A stretch of 64,000 nucleotides of DNA, from assembly GCA_030147845.1 (NCBI GenBank), contig JASBUN010000058.1:307585-371584 (forward strand). Reading direction: 5' to 3'. This document shows positions 19,339 through 28,965 of the stretch, piece after piece; the first letter of the stretch is position 1; each line of letters starts with the position of its first letter. The notes beneath the pieces were generated by a model. That model ran no database searches and was not told the origin of the DNA. It saw nothing but the letters and a program-made list of their open reading frames with translations. The stretch comes from Gammaproteobacteria bacterium. Its GTDB lineage: Bacteria; Pseudomonadota; Gammaproteobacteria; JASBUN01. The translations under genes and the position numbers were made by a program.

Positions 19339-20889
19339 TTATACAACCCACTGCAGATGATTGGGTTGATAAGGCAGTGGTCGATCCCAGTCCGAATTGG
19401 GCGCATTGGTGTCCACTTCGGGGTCACATAGACGGGCTAAGGCATCTAGCATGTCGTCATGGGCACCGACGGGGAATAACTCGTATTCCTCCTCGCGGAA
19501 GGCTTGTACTAGATCGACCTCAGTGCCTTCGTAGTCATATTTCATGAGGTGGCGGGGAAACAGGATGCGGCCTTCTTCGAATAATGGGATTAAGCGCCGA
19601 ATACGATCGGGTTTGCTCATCGTGCCGGCCACCGGCGTGATGTTGAAGCGGTAGGATTCCTGCGCCATTTTTTCCTCGAAATAGGGAATATCCGCCTGCA
19701 TGCCGTATTGTTCGTAGTAGACTTCGGGACGGTGTTTGCGATGCATCTTTAGCAGTAGGCTCCATCGCTCTCCCAGGTTAAGGCGGTCGCGCACCATGTC
19801 CAGGATGTAGTAGTTCTCATCCTCACCAATACCGATGATGAAGAGTGCGGTGTAATCGGAGTGTTTGCGCTTCTGGTTGGCCGGATCGCAAATAAGTATT
19901 TTCTTCATACCGGCGTCGTCGACGGTGTCGTAGATATTGAACCACTCGGGTTTGAAGGTCTGATTTTGGCCGGCGTTCGGATTCTGCAGAATCTGGCAGG
20001 CGAAAGTGTACGGACCCATTTTCTTCCGTTTCTTAGTCAGGATTCCCTCGCTCCAAAAAACCGGCTTGCCGTCCTCGGTGCCGTCATGCGTTCCCGTGTA
20101 GAGTCGGACCGTTGCAGCATCGCGCTTCATCATCTCGGCGTAGGAATCGTGCAAATGATACCGCGTGCCGATGTAGCGCTCGTACCCGTCGATCGTGCCA
20201 AGGTTTAATGACATCTCCCATGCTTCGGTCGTCTTGCGAATCATATCGACTGAACGCACCGAATCGAGCGTGACCACGTCATCATAAACACGTACACCGA
20301 AATGCTTCGACGTGGGTTGACCGTCCACCAACCCCCACGCCTCGATAGTCGACTCTTTTGGGTTGCTCTTGCGTCGAAGGATTAAACCATCATCCTCGGA
20401 CCATTTGGGCGCATCGCGGCTGGGATTCTCCCATACGATATCGGGAAACAATTCCAGTAGCAGCGCATTCTGCTCAAACTCGCGTTTGATCTGTCGCAAG
20501 AAGCCTTTCGCAATGGGGCGCGTACAGGAAAAGATCCCGAACGTGGGTTCCATACCCTGCCACACCGGCAAAGGTCCTTCGCCATGCGATGCCAGTACAT
20601 CCTGGATCGTTTTTGCAAACGTGATGATTGTGCTCTTGTAATGTTCACGCGCCCATAGGTCGAGATAGCCATTCGGCTGCTCCTGAACCTCCCGGCAGCG
20701 AGCAAACAACCAGGGATGCTCAATGTCGGGTCGGTTCAGTACGTGCCTTAGCAGAAAGAACAGGTCTGTCCGTGCCAGTTGCCTCATCGCCGGAATTCTT
20801 TCCGCCGGCGATAAGTTCGCCAACAAGTCGCTCAGTCTCTTCTGATAAGTGAAGATGTCTGTGTTCATACTCGACATGTCCTTGGACAT
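19339..20889 (-). CDS. Phage terminase large subunit
   Basis: WAREHYKSTIITFAKTIQDVLA (Walker A-like region), RVYDDVVT (Walker B-like), C-terminal nuclease motif ICDPANQKRKHSDYTALFIIG; start may be at 20874. Confidence 0.9.
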   Translation of the reverse strand: MSKDMSSMNTDIFTYQKRLSDLLANLSPAERIPAMRQLARTDLFFLLRHVLNRPDIEHPWLFARCREVQEQPNGYLDLWAREHYKSTIITFAKTIQDVLASHGEGPLPVWQGMEPTFGIFSCTRPIAKGFLRQIKREFEQNALLLELFPDIVWENPSRDAPKWSEDDGLILRRKSNPKESTIEAWGLVDGQPTSKHFGVRVYDDVVTLDSVRSVDMIRKTTEAWEMSLNLGTIDGYERYIGTRYHLHDSYAEMMKRDAATVRLYTGTHDGTEDGKPVFWSEGILTKKRKKMGPYTFACQILQNPNAGQNQTFKPEWFNIYDTVDDAGMKKILICDPANQKRKHSDYTALFIIGIGEDENYYILDMVRDRLNLGERWSLLLKMHRKHRPEVYYEQYGMQADIPYFEEKMAQESYRFNITPVAGTMSKPDRIRRLIPLFEEGRILFPRHLMKYDYEGTEVDLVQAFREEEYELFPVGAHDDMLDALARLCDPEVDTNAPNSDWDRPLPYQPNHLQWVV

Positions 20890-21082
20890 TACTTTCGCGC
20901 ACCAGGAATTTGGCGATCACGTTGAACATATGCACCCCATTCGCTTCGATCATGTCCGCCATTAACTCGGCCATGCTCTGCTTCTTCCGGTTGGCCAATT
21001 CCACCAGCCCGTTCCAGAATACGCCCCGCAACCGCGGCGCAATGTTGTGCGTGCCCTTCCGACTTCCACCCGCTTTTGCCAT
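20720..21082 (-). CDS. Small terminase-like DNA-binding protein (tentative)
   Basis: Immediately upstream of terL and overlapping it out of frame; basic N-terminus (MAKAGGSRKGTHNIAPRLRGVFWNGL). Confidence 0.5.
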   Translation of the reverse strand: MAKAGGSRKGTHNIAPRLRGVFWNGLVELANRKKQSMAELMADMIEANGVHMFNVIAKFLVRESNVQGHVEYEHRHLHLSEETERLVGELIAGGKNSGDEATGTDRPVLSAKARTEPTRH

Positions 21083-21099
21083 GATTCACCTCATTAATG

Positions 21100-21906
21100 T
21101 TATACATGTCCACCTTCCATCAACCGTAGCGCGATCTCATCCGGACCACCCGGGAACCGTCGGGCGTTATCCCGTATATACATCTCTTTATCCGGGTCAA
21201 TCCCGAGTGATGGCTTAGCCGCCGCTTTCGGACCAACGCGTTTCACTTTCTGCTGTGTAGCAACTCGCTTCTCGGTCTGCATCCAATTTCGAGCATTGAC
21301 TACGTCCTGTACCGACACGCCATTAATTTCACGATCTGTATACCCTTTCCCTTTCAAAAAGGCGCGTATCGCGGGCTGCTCTTTGGCGGCCACGTCCTTA
21401 TCGCGCCATTCGGGGATCGCCTTGAGCAACTTAGCCCTCTCGGTCTCAATATGTTTACCTTGAACGTCCTGCGCAGACTGTATAAGTCGCTGCTCTTCCT
21501 GGGCGATTGCGTTTTGAATGGTCAGCTTTTCTTGCATCGCGATCGCATACTGCGCCGGATCGTCCTGGCGTAGGCGATTCCAATCCACCGCATTGACCTG
21601 CGCTTGAAATTGGCCCGCCGCCTGGGCTAGCTGCTGGTGCGCACCCTGAATCTCTGCCATCGATTCGTAGTGCTTATCTGGTGCACGCTCGGCGTGGTCG
21701 GCTGCAGCCCAGTCCGATTCCGACGTGTCCGGTACTGACGTGTCCGATTCCGACGGGCCTGATTCCGACGGGCCTGATTCCGAAGGATCGGCTTCCTCGT
21801 CAGCGAACAAAACGTCCTGCAGGCGATCTTGTATCGAAGCCTTTTCCGCCTCCTGCTCATGGCTGTCCTGTATGGCTTCGCTGATTACTTCGTCACTCTC
21901 ATTCAT
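21100..21906 (-). CDS. Scaffold-like acidic/coiled-coil phage protein (tentative)
   Basis: 268 aa; acidic SESGPSESGPSESDTS tract, helical Q/E-rich middle, basic C-terminal region; position near terminase. Confidence 0.45.
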   Translation of the reverse strand: MNESDEVISEAIQDSHEQEAEKASIQDRLQDVLFADEEADPSESGPSESGPSESDTSVPDTSESDWAAADHAERAPDKHYESMAEIQGAHQQLAQAAGQFQAQVNAVDWNRLRQDDPAQYAIAMQEKLTIQNAIAQEEQRLIQSAQDVQGKHIETERAKLLKAIPEWRDKDVAAKEQPAIRAFLKGKGYTDREINGVSVQDVVNARNWMQTEKRVATQQKVKRVGPKAAAKPSLGIDPDKEMYIRDNARRFPGGPDEIALRLMEGGHV

Positions 21907-23963
21907 TTTTTTGCCCTCGTGGTGAATTGCCGTAAGTATTCCTGCGTTGCGTTCTTGTCCTCGGGTGACTCAGTACGCATGGCCACGCCCAAGCGCGCCA
22001 CATAACCCGGCAACCGGCTTGCCGGTATTGCGGTCGAACGGGCCAACCACCGTACAAACTGCGGGTTCGTCATTAACCGGGATGCCGCATTTGAACTGAG
22101 CGTACCGAGACCGATCAGCAAAGGTGTCTGTAGGTCACCACTCAATGCCGCATAGCCGGCGATCGAAGCTGCACTAATGTTTCCCATCTGCGCGGCGGTC
22201 CCGGACGGGTTCGCCAATACCCTTGAGCCTTCACGTATGCGCGATGCCGCCTTGGCAATGGCTTCGATATTGGATCGGTATTGATCCAACTTGCGTGAGC
22301 CACTGAACAGTTCGGATTTCGCCACCGGGCTTAATCGGTTCCAGTTCGTCAAAAAGGTTTCTGGCGAGAACACCTCCTGCACTTCGTTCTGCGCGCCCGG
22401 GCGAGCTTTACCGAGTCGCCGTAGTAAGGCCCCCGTAACGACGTTCCATTGGTCGGGCGTTAGACTTCGCTTCACTGCACGGATACGCGTTGCACCGTCC
22501 GCGCCTTGGGTCGCCGCCTTAAAGATATCTTCTGGGTTTGCCTTCTTGACCAGGGGTTGCAATTGGTCGTCGATGCGTTGAATTCCAGAACGGTAATAGG
22601 CATCGGCACGATTAAAGGCGTTCGAAGCCTCTTGCCCGGCGTCGCGTGCGGCTTGGCCAATGTCTTGCGACAACGCACCGTAGATGCGCTTAATCTCGGC
22701 TTTCGGCATGCCGGTATGTAACTCGGAGGTTGAAAGTAATCGCCCGACCTGAGAGCGCAAGTTTTTCATAGCAAGATAAGGTAATGCACCGTTCTGAACG
22801 TCGGCCTTGAAGGCTTGATAGATTTCCGCAATCTTTGGATTCGACAAAATGCCGGACAAGTTACGTGCACCGGGAATCGGGGCAGTGAGTTGCATTAATG
22901 CCTGCGTGGTGTTCGTCGCCGGGATTAATTGCTGTTCCGGAAGGTAATTGTCGAGACGGTTGTATAATTGATCGGCTGTGTTACGGAAGCGGTTCACGAA
23001 ATCTTCAATACCACCGCGAATCGTGCGCCCGGCCACATCCGGCTCGGGGCTGCGGGCCAACCGGGCCGACAGGTCTTGCGCCGACTTACCCAACGCCTGG
23101 GCCGTTTTTTGTGCTTGCCGCGCCAGTGGTCCACCACCGCCGGGTAATCGCGCTAGGACGCTCTCTAGCGCTTGTGATCGTCGTGTGCCGGCAGCTTGGC
23201 CAACCGACGGCGTAGCGCCGGCCTGGGTGAAGTCGTTAATGTTGCGCTGCATCTGCGGCACGCCCGCCTCACCACGGAAGGGGGCGCGAACCGCTCCACC
23301 GACGATCGATGGCAACGCCGGGCCTAAAAAACTACCGATCATTTCAGCATAGGGATTCTGCGGCGCGACTTGGTGCGCGGTCTCGGCACCCACCCCCGAC
23401 GCGGCAGCAGCGGTCGCCTCTTGTCGGGCAAACTTTACCGGGGCGCTACGGGCCTGTGAAACGATTCGTTCTAAGAGCGGGGAAGCAAGTTTAGTGGTCT
23501 TTCCTGCCGCGCGCATCACAGCTGCACCCGGTAGAACAGACGCAGCGCCAGCACGATCCACGGCGGCGATCATGCGCTCGGCCTCCGTTTTGGGTTGGGG
23601 TAGTCCCACCGCATTGAGTCCAGCGTCGAACGATTGGCTCGCGCTCGGAAGCGTTGGGATATTCGTGTTGAACATCCGATTCGCGCCACGAATGCCGAGG
23701 TTGACGGCACCGTTAATCGCATCGCCTACTATCAAAGGCAACCCCGCCAACCCTTCGGCGGTCGCGCGCGTGCCGAAGCCAAGACCATGCGCCAACCCTT
23801 GGCCGAAACTCTGCGGTTGTGCAGGGTGTAGCGGTTCCCAGCCGCGATCACCGTGCACAAGGATTTCACCCGTGTTGGGATTCTTGGCGGTCGGCACGGG
23901 TACCCATTGCCCTTGGCGTAATTCGACCACCGCGCCGGTTTGTGGGTTGACGGCACGTTCCAT
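21903..23963 (-). CDS. Large virion/ejection-like phage protein
   Basis: 686 aa; Gly/Ala-rich hydrophobic N-terminal region and long helical remainder. Confidence 0.5.
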   Translation of the reverse strand: MERAVNPQTGAVVELRQGQWVPVPTAKNPNTGEILVHGDRGWEPLHPAQPQSFGQGLAHGLGFGTRATAEGLAGLPLIVGDAINGAVNLGIRGANRMFNTNIPTLPSASQSFDAGLNAVGLPQPKTEAERMIAAVDRAGAASVLPGAAVMRAAGKTTKLASPLLERIVSQARSAPVKFARQEATAAAASGVGAETAHQVAPQNPYAEMIGSFLGPALPSIVGGAVRAPFRGEAGVPQMQRNINDFTQAGATPSVGQAAGTRRSQALESVLARLPGGGGPLARQAQKTAQALGKSAQDLSARLARSPEPDVAGRTIRGGIEDFVNRFRNTADQLYNRLDNYLPEQQLIPATNTTQALMQLTAPIPGARNLSGILSNPKIAEIYQAFKADVQNGALPYLAMKNLRSQVGRLLSTSELHTGMPKAEIKRIYGALSQDIGQAARDAGQEASNAFNRADAYYRSGIQRIDDQLQPLVKKANPEDIFKAATQGADGATRIRAVKRSLTPDQWNVVTGALLRRLGKARPGAQNEVQEVFSPETFLTNWNRLSPVAKSELFSGSRKLDQYRSNIEAIAKAASRIREGSRVLANPSGTAAQMGNISAASIAGYAALSGDLQTPLLIGLGTLSSNAASRLMTNPQFVRWLARSTAIPASRLPGYVARLGVAMRTESPEDKNATQEYLRQFTTRAKK

Positions 23964-25210
23964 TATTGTGTCCTCACGAAGCCCGGCGGCAGCGGTGGTA
24001 TGGGCTGCGAGGTGTTATTTGCGGGGGAGACTGGCCCGTTTTGGTCTTTTTTGCGGCTCACCCGTCCCATTGCTTGATCGAACCAAGCTTTTAGCTGTTG
24101 AATTTTTTGCTGCGCCACGTCCCGAGTATCGGGCAAAGACATTAACCCGTCGCCGGTCGACGGGACTAGTTTTAATGCACGGGCAATGTCTTCGTTTGCT
24201 AGGTTGCCTTTTTCACCTACCGCGCGAATCAACGGCGCGAGCGTGCCTTGCGAAAACGCTTCGTACAACACTTGGTTCTTGTCGGACTGTGTGACACGAT
24301 TCCAGCCTGCGGATATGTCATTGAGGAAACGGTTATCCGTGTGCCCCGGTTGCCAAATGCCGACGTTATTGACCAGTTGCTTGAGCCGATCCAGGGTTGC
24401 AAAGGCACCGCGCGCCGATAGTTGCGTGTTTTGAGCCTGGGTATTCGCTAACTTGAATCCCGCGTCCAACGCCTGCTGCGGCGTCATTCCGGGGTTAGGA
24501 TGGTCGCCCTGCTCATTAGTCATTTTTAAGGCGTTTTGCACGCCAAGGTATCGATCAGCGGGGTTCACGTTGACGCTAGTGGCACCGGCGTGTGCGCGGT
24601 CAATAACCCACTGCTGATAAGTACCCGGATATCCCTGGTTGCGGGCAAATTGATATTCCTGTACGCCGTTCGGTAACTTATCGACCTTTGGGTTGAGTAT
24701 GGCGTTAGCCGCGGCGTCCGGATTGGTTGCCGCTTGGTAACGCAATGCGGCGGCGCGCATTTGCGGCGCGGATAGTTGCCCACCCAGATAACCCGTGCCC
24801 GGCGTGCTCACGGTCGGCGTGTTGACGTCCGGCGTGAAGTTCGGGTTATTGAACTGCTGGAATTCCTGTGCACTACCGGGTTGTACGGACTGGGTGACAC
24901 CTGAAGTACCTAGCACTTGAGAGAAGCGCTGTCGTGCTAAATCGGCCTGCGCCTGTTGAGTTTGGGCGCGTTGCATCTTCGCCAACTCAGACTGGGCAAT
25001 CGATTCGCGGATCTTCTGTAAGCGGTCCTGCTGCGCCAACTGGTGCTGAGCCACCATATTTTGGTAGCCAGCACCCAAAGCCTGCCCCGTCGAAATCGGT
25101 ATAGTGGACCAGCCAGAATTTGCCAATAGTCCAGCGCCGAAGGCGGCCAATGGACTATACAAGCCACCGCTCAATAAATTCTGCCCGCCAGAATTGTCTT
25201 GGTTTGCCAT
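23963..25210 (-). CDS. Phage structural/ejection-like protein
   Basis: 415 aa; GGLYSPLAAFGAGLLANSG N-terminus followed by Q/A-rich coiled coil; stop/start overlap with the next gene. Confidence 0.5.
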   Translation of the reverse strand: MANQDNSGGQNLLSGGLYSPLAAFGAGLLANSGWSTIPISTGQALGAGYQNMVAQHQLAQQDRLQKIRESIAQSELAKMQRAQTQQAQADLARQRFSQVLGTSGVTQSVQPGSAQEFQQFNNPNFTPDVNTPTVSTPGTGYLGGQLSAPQMRAAALRYQAATNPDAAANAILNPKVDKLPNGVQEYQFARNQGYPGTYQQWVIDRAHAGATSVNVNPADRYLGVQNALKMTNEQGDHPNPGMTPQQALDAGFKLANTQAQNTQLSARGAFATLDRLKQLVNNVGIWQPGHTDNRFLNDISAGWNRVTQSDKNQVLYEAFSQGTLAPLIRAVGEKGNLANEDIARALKLVPSTGDGLMSLPDTRDVAQQKIQQLKAWFDQAMGRVSRKKDQNGPVSPANNTSQPIPPLPPGFVRTQ

Positions 25211-25229
25211 GCTGTCTCCCGACAGTAAG

Positions 25230-25553
25230 TTAGTGAGTCGTTTCGCTCCCGCAAAAATCGGTCAGTTCGTTTGATGGCATGGACTGCCAAACGAAGCTGA
25301 TGATGTCATCGATCGTTTCGGCGAGTTTTGGTATCGCCTGCGCATTGCAGTCTAAATATCCGGTTGTGGCCGCGGCGATTTCGCGGATTTGCCGGTGATG
25401 CACACTGTCATCGCGATAGTCAACCAATGCCTGTTGCAAAACGGCTCGGAACGAATCTTGATCCGAGACGGATAGCTCGAAAATATCGCGCACCTGCACC
25501 AGAAATTCTTCTAGCGCTTGGGCGTCGATGATCCGGTATTTCGCTTGTTCCAT
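25230..25553 (-). CDS. Hypothetical protein
   Basis: 107 aa ORF in the element operon. Confidence 0.55.
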   Translation of the reverse strand: MEQAKYRIIDAQALEEFLVQVRDIFELSVSDQDSFRAVLQQALVDYRDDSVHHRQIREIAAATTGYLDCNAQAIPKLAETIDDIISFVWQSMPSNELTDFCGSETTH

Positions 25554-25565
25554 GCCGATCCCATG

Positions 25566-26105
25566 TCAGGCGGTCCACTTACGACAAAGCATAGCATCCA
25601 CGGTACGCGTGCGGGTGAGTTGGCTTAGTCGCTGCACAATCTCTTTCAATTGTCGCCAACTGGATGGTACACCGACGTCAAACTTGAACACCTGGAAAAG
25701 GCACCTTTGCTGAGCCGTGAAAGTCGCCGGTGCCCTTTCATCGTGACCAAACGTTGCCCACTCGCATGCCCTGAAATCCTTAATTGCATCCGCGAAGTCG
25801 ACGAATCCCTGTCGATCATCACCGTACTGCCCCGCTTCCCATGCGTCGTGCAATAACCGATCGCGGCGGCGCAAAAGATACTGCGTACGCAAATTGCGGC
25901 CGTGCCCGCCAGTCAGCCCCAACACCGCCGAAATATCCGCGCCTTCCAGAATGTGAACCGATAGGCTTTCCATAAACCACTTCACCACGTCGGGCGGGCA
26001 TTCGACTTGATCGAGTGGGCGGCCTTCCCTAGCCGCCTCACCGATGGCTTGCATTGCGGACGTGAGCAGCCGCAATCGCTGTGCCTCGTCAAGGTCGGAA
26101 GCCAT
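25566..26105 (-). CDS. Hypothetical protein
   Basis: 179 aa ORF in the element operon. Confidence 0.6.
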   Translation of the reverse strand: MASDLDEAQRLRLLTSAMQAIGEAAREGRPLDQVECPPDVVKWFMESLSVHILEGADISAVLGLTGGHGRNLRTQYLLRRRDRLLHDAWEAGQYGDDRQGFVDFADAIKDFRACEWATFGHDERAPATFTAQQRCLFQVFKFDVGVPSSWRQLKEIVQRLSQLTRTRTVDAMLCRKWTA

Positions 26106-26109
26106 AGTG

Positions 26110-26913
26110 CTAGATCATGCCGTCCGAGTGAGCATACTTGACGTCCAGATCATACGCCGCACGACTTTTATCGCCCTTGGCGAGCGAAAGGTTGTTTGTC
26201 GCCTCCGATCGATAACTAGCCCAGTCGAATACAATCGTGGCACCGCCCTCACTCATACGGTCAATAACGCGCTGCCCGATCAATGCCGCTAAATCCGATC
26301 GACCCAGGTTACTGACTAGAATCGTGGGGTGATATGCAGCATATCGACTATTGACCAAGTCGTATAAAGCATTGCGCTCATAATCAGTGCCATGGGACAC
26401 GCCGATTTCATCGACAACGAGCAGTGGCGCTCGCGCATGACCCTTCATGACATCGGCATAGCTCTCCGTTGCATCGGGGCGGTAGGTCGCTTTCAGCGCC
26501 GCGAAGAAATCAGCCGCCGTTGTGTATCCGGCTGAATGCCCGTGAACATCGATCACGTGACGCACGATAGCGACGGCTAGGTGTGTCTTGCCGGTGCCGG
26601 GAACGCCGGTAAGGATCATGCCGCCACCGTCGTTCAAGCGCTCTTCGAAATGATTCGCGTAGCCACGTGCCACCGTGAGTGCGTGTTGTTGGCTCGGCGT
26701 CGAAGCGACATAGTTGTCGAAACGCCGTAGCCAGAATCGAGTGGGTATACCCGACGCTTTGAGATGCCTGGAACGTCTAATCCGCGCATCGCATTTTGGG
26801 CAGCGGCGTGGTCGGCTAAATTCATCGTATGTCGGATAGTCGCCGTGCTCGTCACAACGGCTATTCTGCCCATTCCGGGGTGTCGGAAATTCCATAATCG
26901 TCAAATCGCTCAT
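26110..26913 (-). CDS. DnaC-like helicase loader ATPase
   Basis: Zn-finger-like CPKCDARI, MILTGVPGTGKTHLAVAIVRHV (Walker A), PLLVVDEIGVSHGTDYE (Walker B). Confidence 0.9.
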   Translation of the reverse strand: MSDLTIMEFPTPRNGQNSRCDEHGDYPTYDEFSRPRRCPKCDARIRRSRHLKASGIPTRFWLRRFDNYVASTPSQQHALTVARGYANHFEERLNDGGGMILTGVPGTGKTHLAVAIVRHVIDVHGHSAGYTTAADFFAALKATYRPDATESYADVMKGHARAPLLVVDEIGVSHGTDYERNALYDLVNSRYAAYHPTILVSNLGRSDLAALIGQRVIDRMSEGGATIVFDWASYRSEATNNLSLAKGDKSRAAYDLDVKYAHSDGMI

Positions 26914-27724
26914 TGGTTATTCCTCTTTGGGAAGTGAGTCGCCAGTCATTGGCAAAATTCGGCGGATCGGCAGGCCCGAAGAATGTCACCGCCTGCATGA
27001 CATACTGGGTGCCTGTTTTCCGATCGCCATCACAGTAACGTCGGTACCGTTCGGCACCGGCGGTCATCTGTTCGGGGGTATGGCCATCCTTGAGGCGCGC
27101 TTTCCAGGCACTGAAGGCCTTTCGCTTGTCATTGCTGCCGGTGCGGCCAGGCAAAGTTTTCCAAGCGGCTTCGAAGTCGTCGGGATATTTAAAATCGCAC
27201 TTTTTAGATTTTTTGCCCGTAGGACGTAGCGGTTCTTTTTTTTCGTCACCCTGGTAGGTATTACTACCGTCTTTAGTAAATTTATCCCCATGGGCGGCAA
27301 CACTTGTACTCTCTACTTCAGTAGATACTTCGTTAAATACTTCTATGTCCCCTGATCGGGGAGTACCTACTCCCATATCTAGGGAGGACCTACTCCCTGA
27401 ATTAGGGAGGACCCCCTCCCCTGATCGGGTAGTACTACCTGACTTAGGGGGTATGTCAGGAATCAGCATTCTGTATCGGCGTGTTTTGACACCCGGTGTC
27501 CATTCGAGCTTTTCCAGCCAGCCACAACGTTCCAGCTTCGTGGTCACTTCACTAATGCGATTTGGCCGGATGCCCGTCAATTCCGCGAGGGTTCGACGCG
27601 AGGGGTACACCACGTCTTCGTCCTTCCGGGTGTACGACTTCAGTGCGATGTACACTCGCATGTCTTGCAAGTTAAGGCGCTTGTCGCTCACGACTTCGAT
27701 TGGGACCATGCTGTAGGTCGGCAT
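26861..27724 (-). CDS. Replication initiator-like helix-turn-helix protein (lambda O analog)
   Basis: N-terminal winged-HTH (YPSRRTLAELTGIRPNRISEVTTKLERCGWLEK); directly upstream of the loader; contains DNA-level repeats. Confidence 0.75.
   Translation of the reverse strand: MPTYSMVPIEVVSDKRLNLQDMRVYIALKSYTRKDEDVVYPSRRTLAELTGIRPNRISEVTTKLERCGWLEKLEWTPGVKTRRYRMLIPDIPPKSGSTTRSGEGVLPNSGSRSSLDMGVGTPRSGDIEVFNEVSTEVESTSVAAHGDKFTKDGSNTYQGDEKKEPLRPTGKKSKKCDFKYPDDFEAAWKTLPGRTGSNDKRKAFSAWKARLKDGHTPEQMTAGAERYRRYCDGDRKTGTQYVMQAVTFFGPADPPNFANDWRLTSQRGITNERFDDYGISDTPEWAE
27348..27457. repeat. Four to five ~23-bp iteron-like repeats
   Basis: TCCCCTGATCGGGGAGTACCTAC / TCCCATATCTAGGGAGGACCTAC / TCCCTGAATTAGGGAGGACCCCC / TCCCCTGATCGGGTAGTACTACC / partial. 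Confidence 0.85.
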
Positions 27725-27776
27725 GGCTTAACCTTCACGCCGCGGTCGGTGCACTATTTTCGTGTAGCCTTTGTCG

Positions 27777-27980
27777 CTAATTTTTGTCATAATCGGTACC
27801 GTCTAATCGCTTAGAATTACGCCCGGCTGCCAGGCCGGGTTCTTTTTTTGTGTTCCCGATCGCGATCAATACATCATGTGCCCGATTACGCGGACGTCCG
27901 CCGGTATTGAGTAGCGCAAGATATATGCGTCGAGCTTTTTCGGTGTCGATGTTGTTTTTCGCGTGTGCGCGGATAGCCAT
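27777..27980 (-). CDS. Small hypothetical protein
   Basis: MAIRAHAKNNIDTEKARRIYLALLNTGGRPRNRAHDVLIAIG. Confidence 0.5.
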   Translation of the reverse strand: MAIRAHAKNNIDTEKARRIYLALLNTGGRPRNRAHDVLIAIGNTKKEPGLAAGRNSKRLDGTDYDKN

Positions 27981-27982
27981 GG

Positions 27983-28189
27983 TCACGCCGCCGATTGTTC
28001 GGCGAGCTTGGCCGCAAAATCTTCTTCGGCCTCGACGGTGACGATAAGTCTTCCGTTCGGTAACTGTACGGCACGGATGTAGCCTTCCTTGACCATCCAA
28101 TAGGCGGTGCTGCGGGGGATATCGCGAAGCTTAGCCCAATTGGGAATGCTCCAGCCTTTACGCTCGGATTCGATTTTGGTCATTGTCAT
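27983..28189 (-). CDS. Small DNA-binding (excisionase/AlpA-like) protein
   Basis: WSIPNWAKLRDIPRSTAYWMVKEGYIRAVQLPNGRLIV. Confidence 0.65.
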   Translation of the reverse strand: MTMTKIESERKGWSIPNWAKLRDIPRSTAYWMVKEGYIRAVQLPNGRLIVTVEAEEDFAAKLAEQSAA

Positions 28190-28299
28190 TGCCCTCTAGT
28201 AGCTTAGGTGTGCGTCCTATGGATGCATTGATCCATGTACCCCAAGCTACCAGGGTCGGCAAAACAGGCTTCCCGGTAATTGGTCGGGATAACGATCTA

Positions 28300-28965
28300 T
28301 TATTGGGATTCGCTAAGTACGTTGCGGATGGTTTTCAGACTTTGGTTCTGACCAACGAGTTCTAGGAGGGATCTGATGATATCGGAGCGCGGATCTTCAG
28401 GTCCCGCTTTACTCCATGGTTCTAGAATTGCGTTTAGTTGTCTCACCAGCGGGCGGATATGCTTTGGAGGCGCGCCGACGTCGAACGTGGGCGTATTCGG
28501 GTGCTCAATCGGATTAACTTCTTTTGTTGCGTTAGTAAGTGCTGTTAGAAGAACTTCTAGATCCAACAGCCGAAGCTCCGGCTGTGAGCTGGAAAGTTCA
28601 AGATGTGTTTCGTAGACGTCAATCGCCCCCTTATTGTGCCTAATCCATAAAGCCGTTTTGTCTACCTTCTCCAGGCACTTGGCAAACGCGGGCACTAGGG
28701 CCTCTTGGGTGTATGGATTCGAAAGGTCCTCGCGCAGCAAGTCCAGCAACTTACTTGCGGCTTTCCTTGTGTCTTCAATCTGACCCTTCTTCGCTTTCTT
28801 ATGAAGTGGCCGGTAAATTCTATCACCCGCACACTGGTTCTCGAATTCGTAGAGTGCCTCGGCCAGCTGGTCTATCAGTTCATCAGGAAATTCGTAGTCC
28901 TCTGCGACTTCCGATTGCGCAACTAATTCGCGCAAATTCCGATAGACAGGATTAACGGCGCTCAT
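28300..28965 (-). CDS. Hypothetical protein co-transcribed with the integrase
   Basis: 221 aa; start overlaps the integrase stop by 4 nt. Confidence 0.65.
   Translation of the reverse strand: MSAVNPVYRNLRELVAQSEVAEDYEFPDELIDQLAEALYEFENQCAGDRIYRPLHKKAKKGQIEDTRKAASKLLDLLREDLSNPYTQEALVPAFAKCLEKVDKTALWIRHNKGAIDVYETHLELSSSQPELRLLDLEVLLTALTNATKEVNPIEHPNTPTFDVGAPPKHIRPLVRQLNAILEPWSKAGPEDPRSDIIRSLLELVGQNQSLKTIRNVLSESQ

Noticed and set aside
27360-27460. CRISPR array
   Set aside because: Repeats are directly adjacent 23-bp units with no spacers and no cas genes nearby; iterons explain them better.
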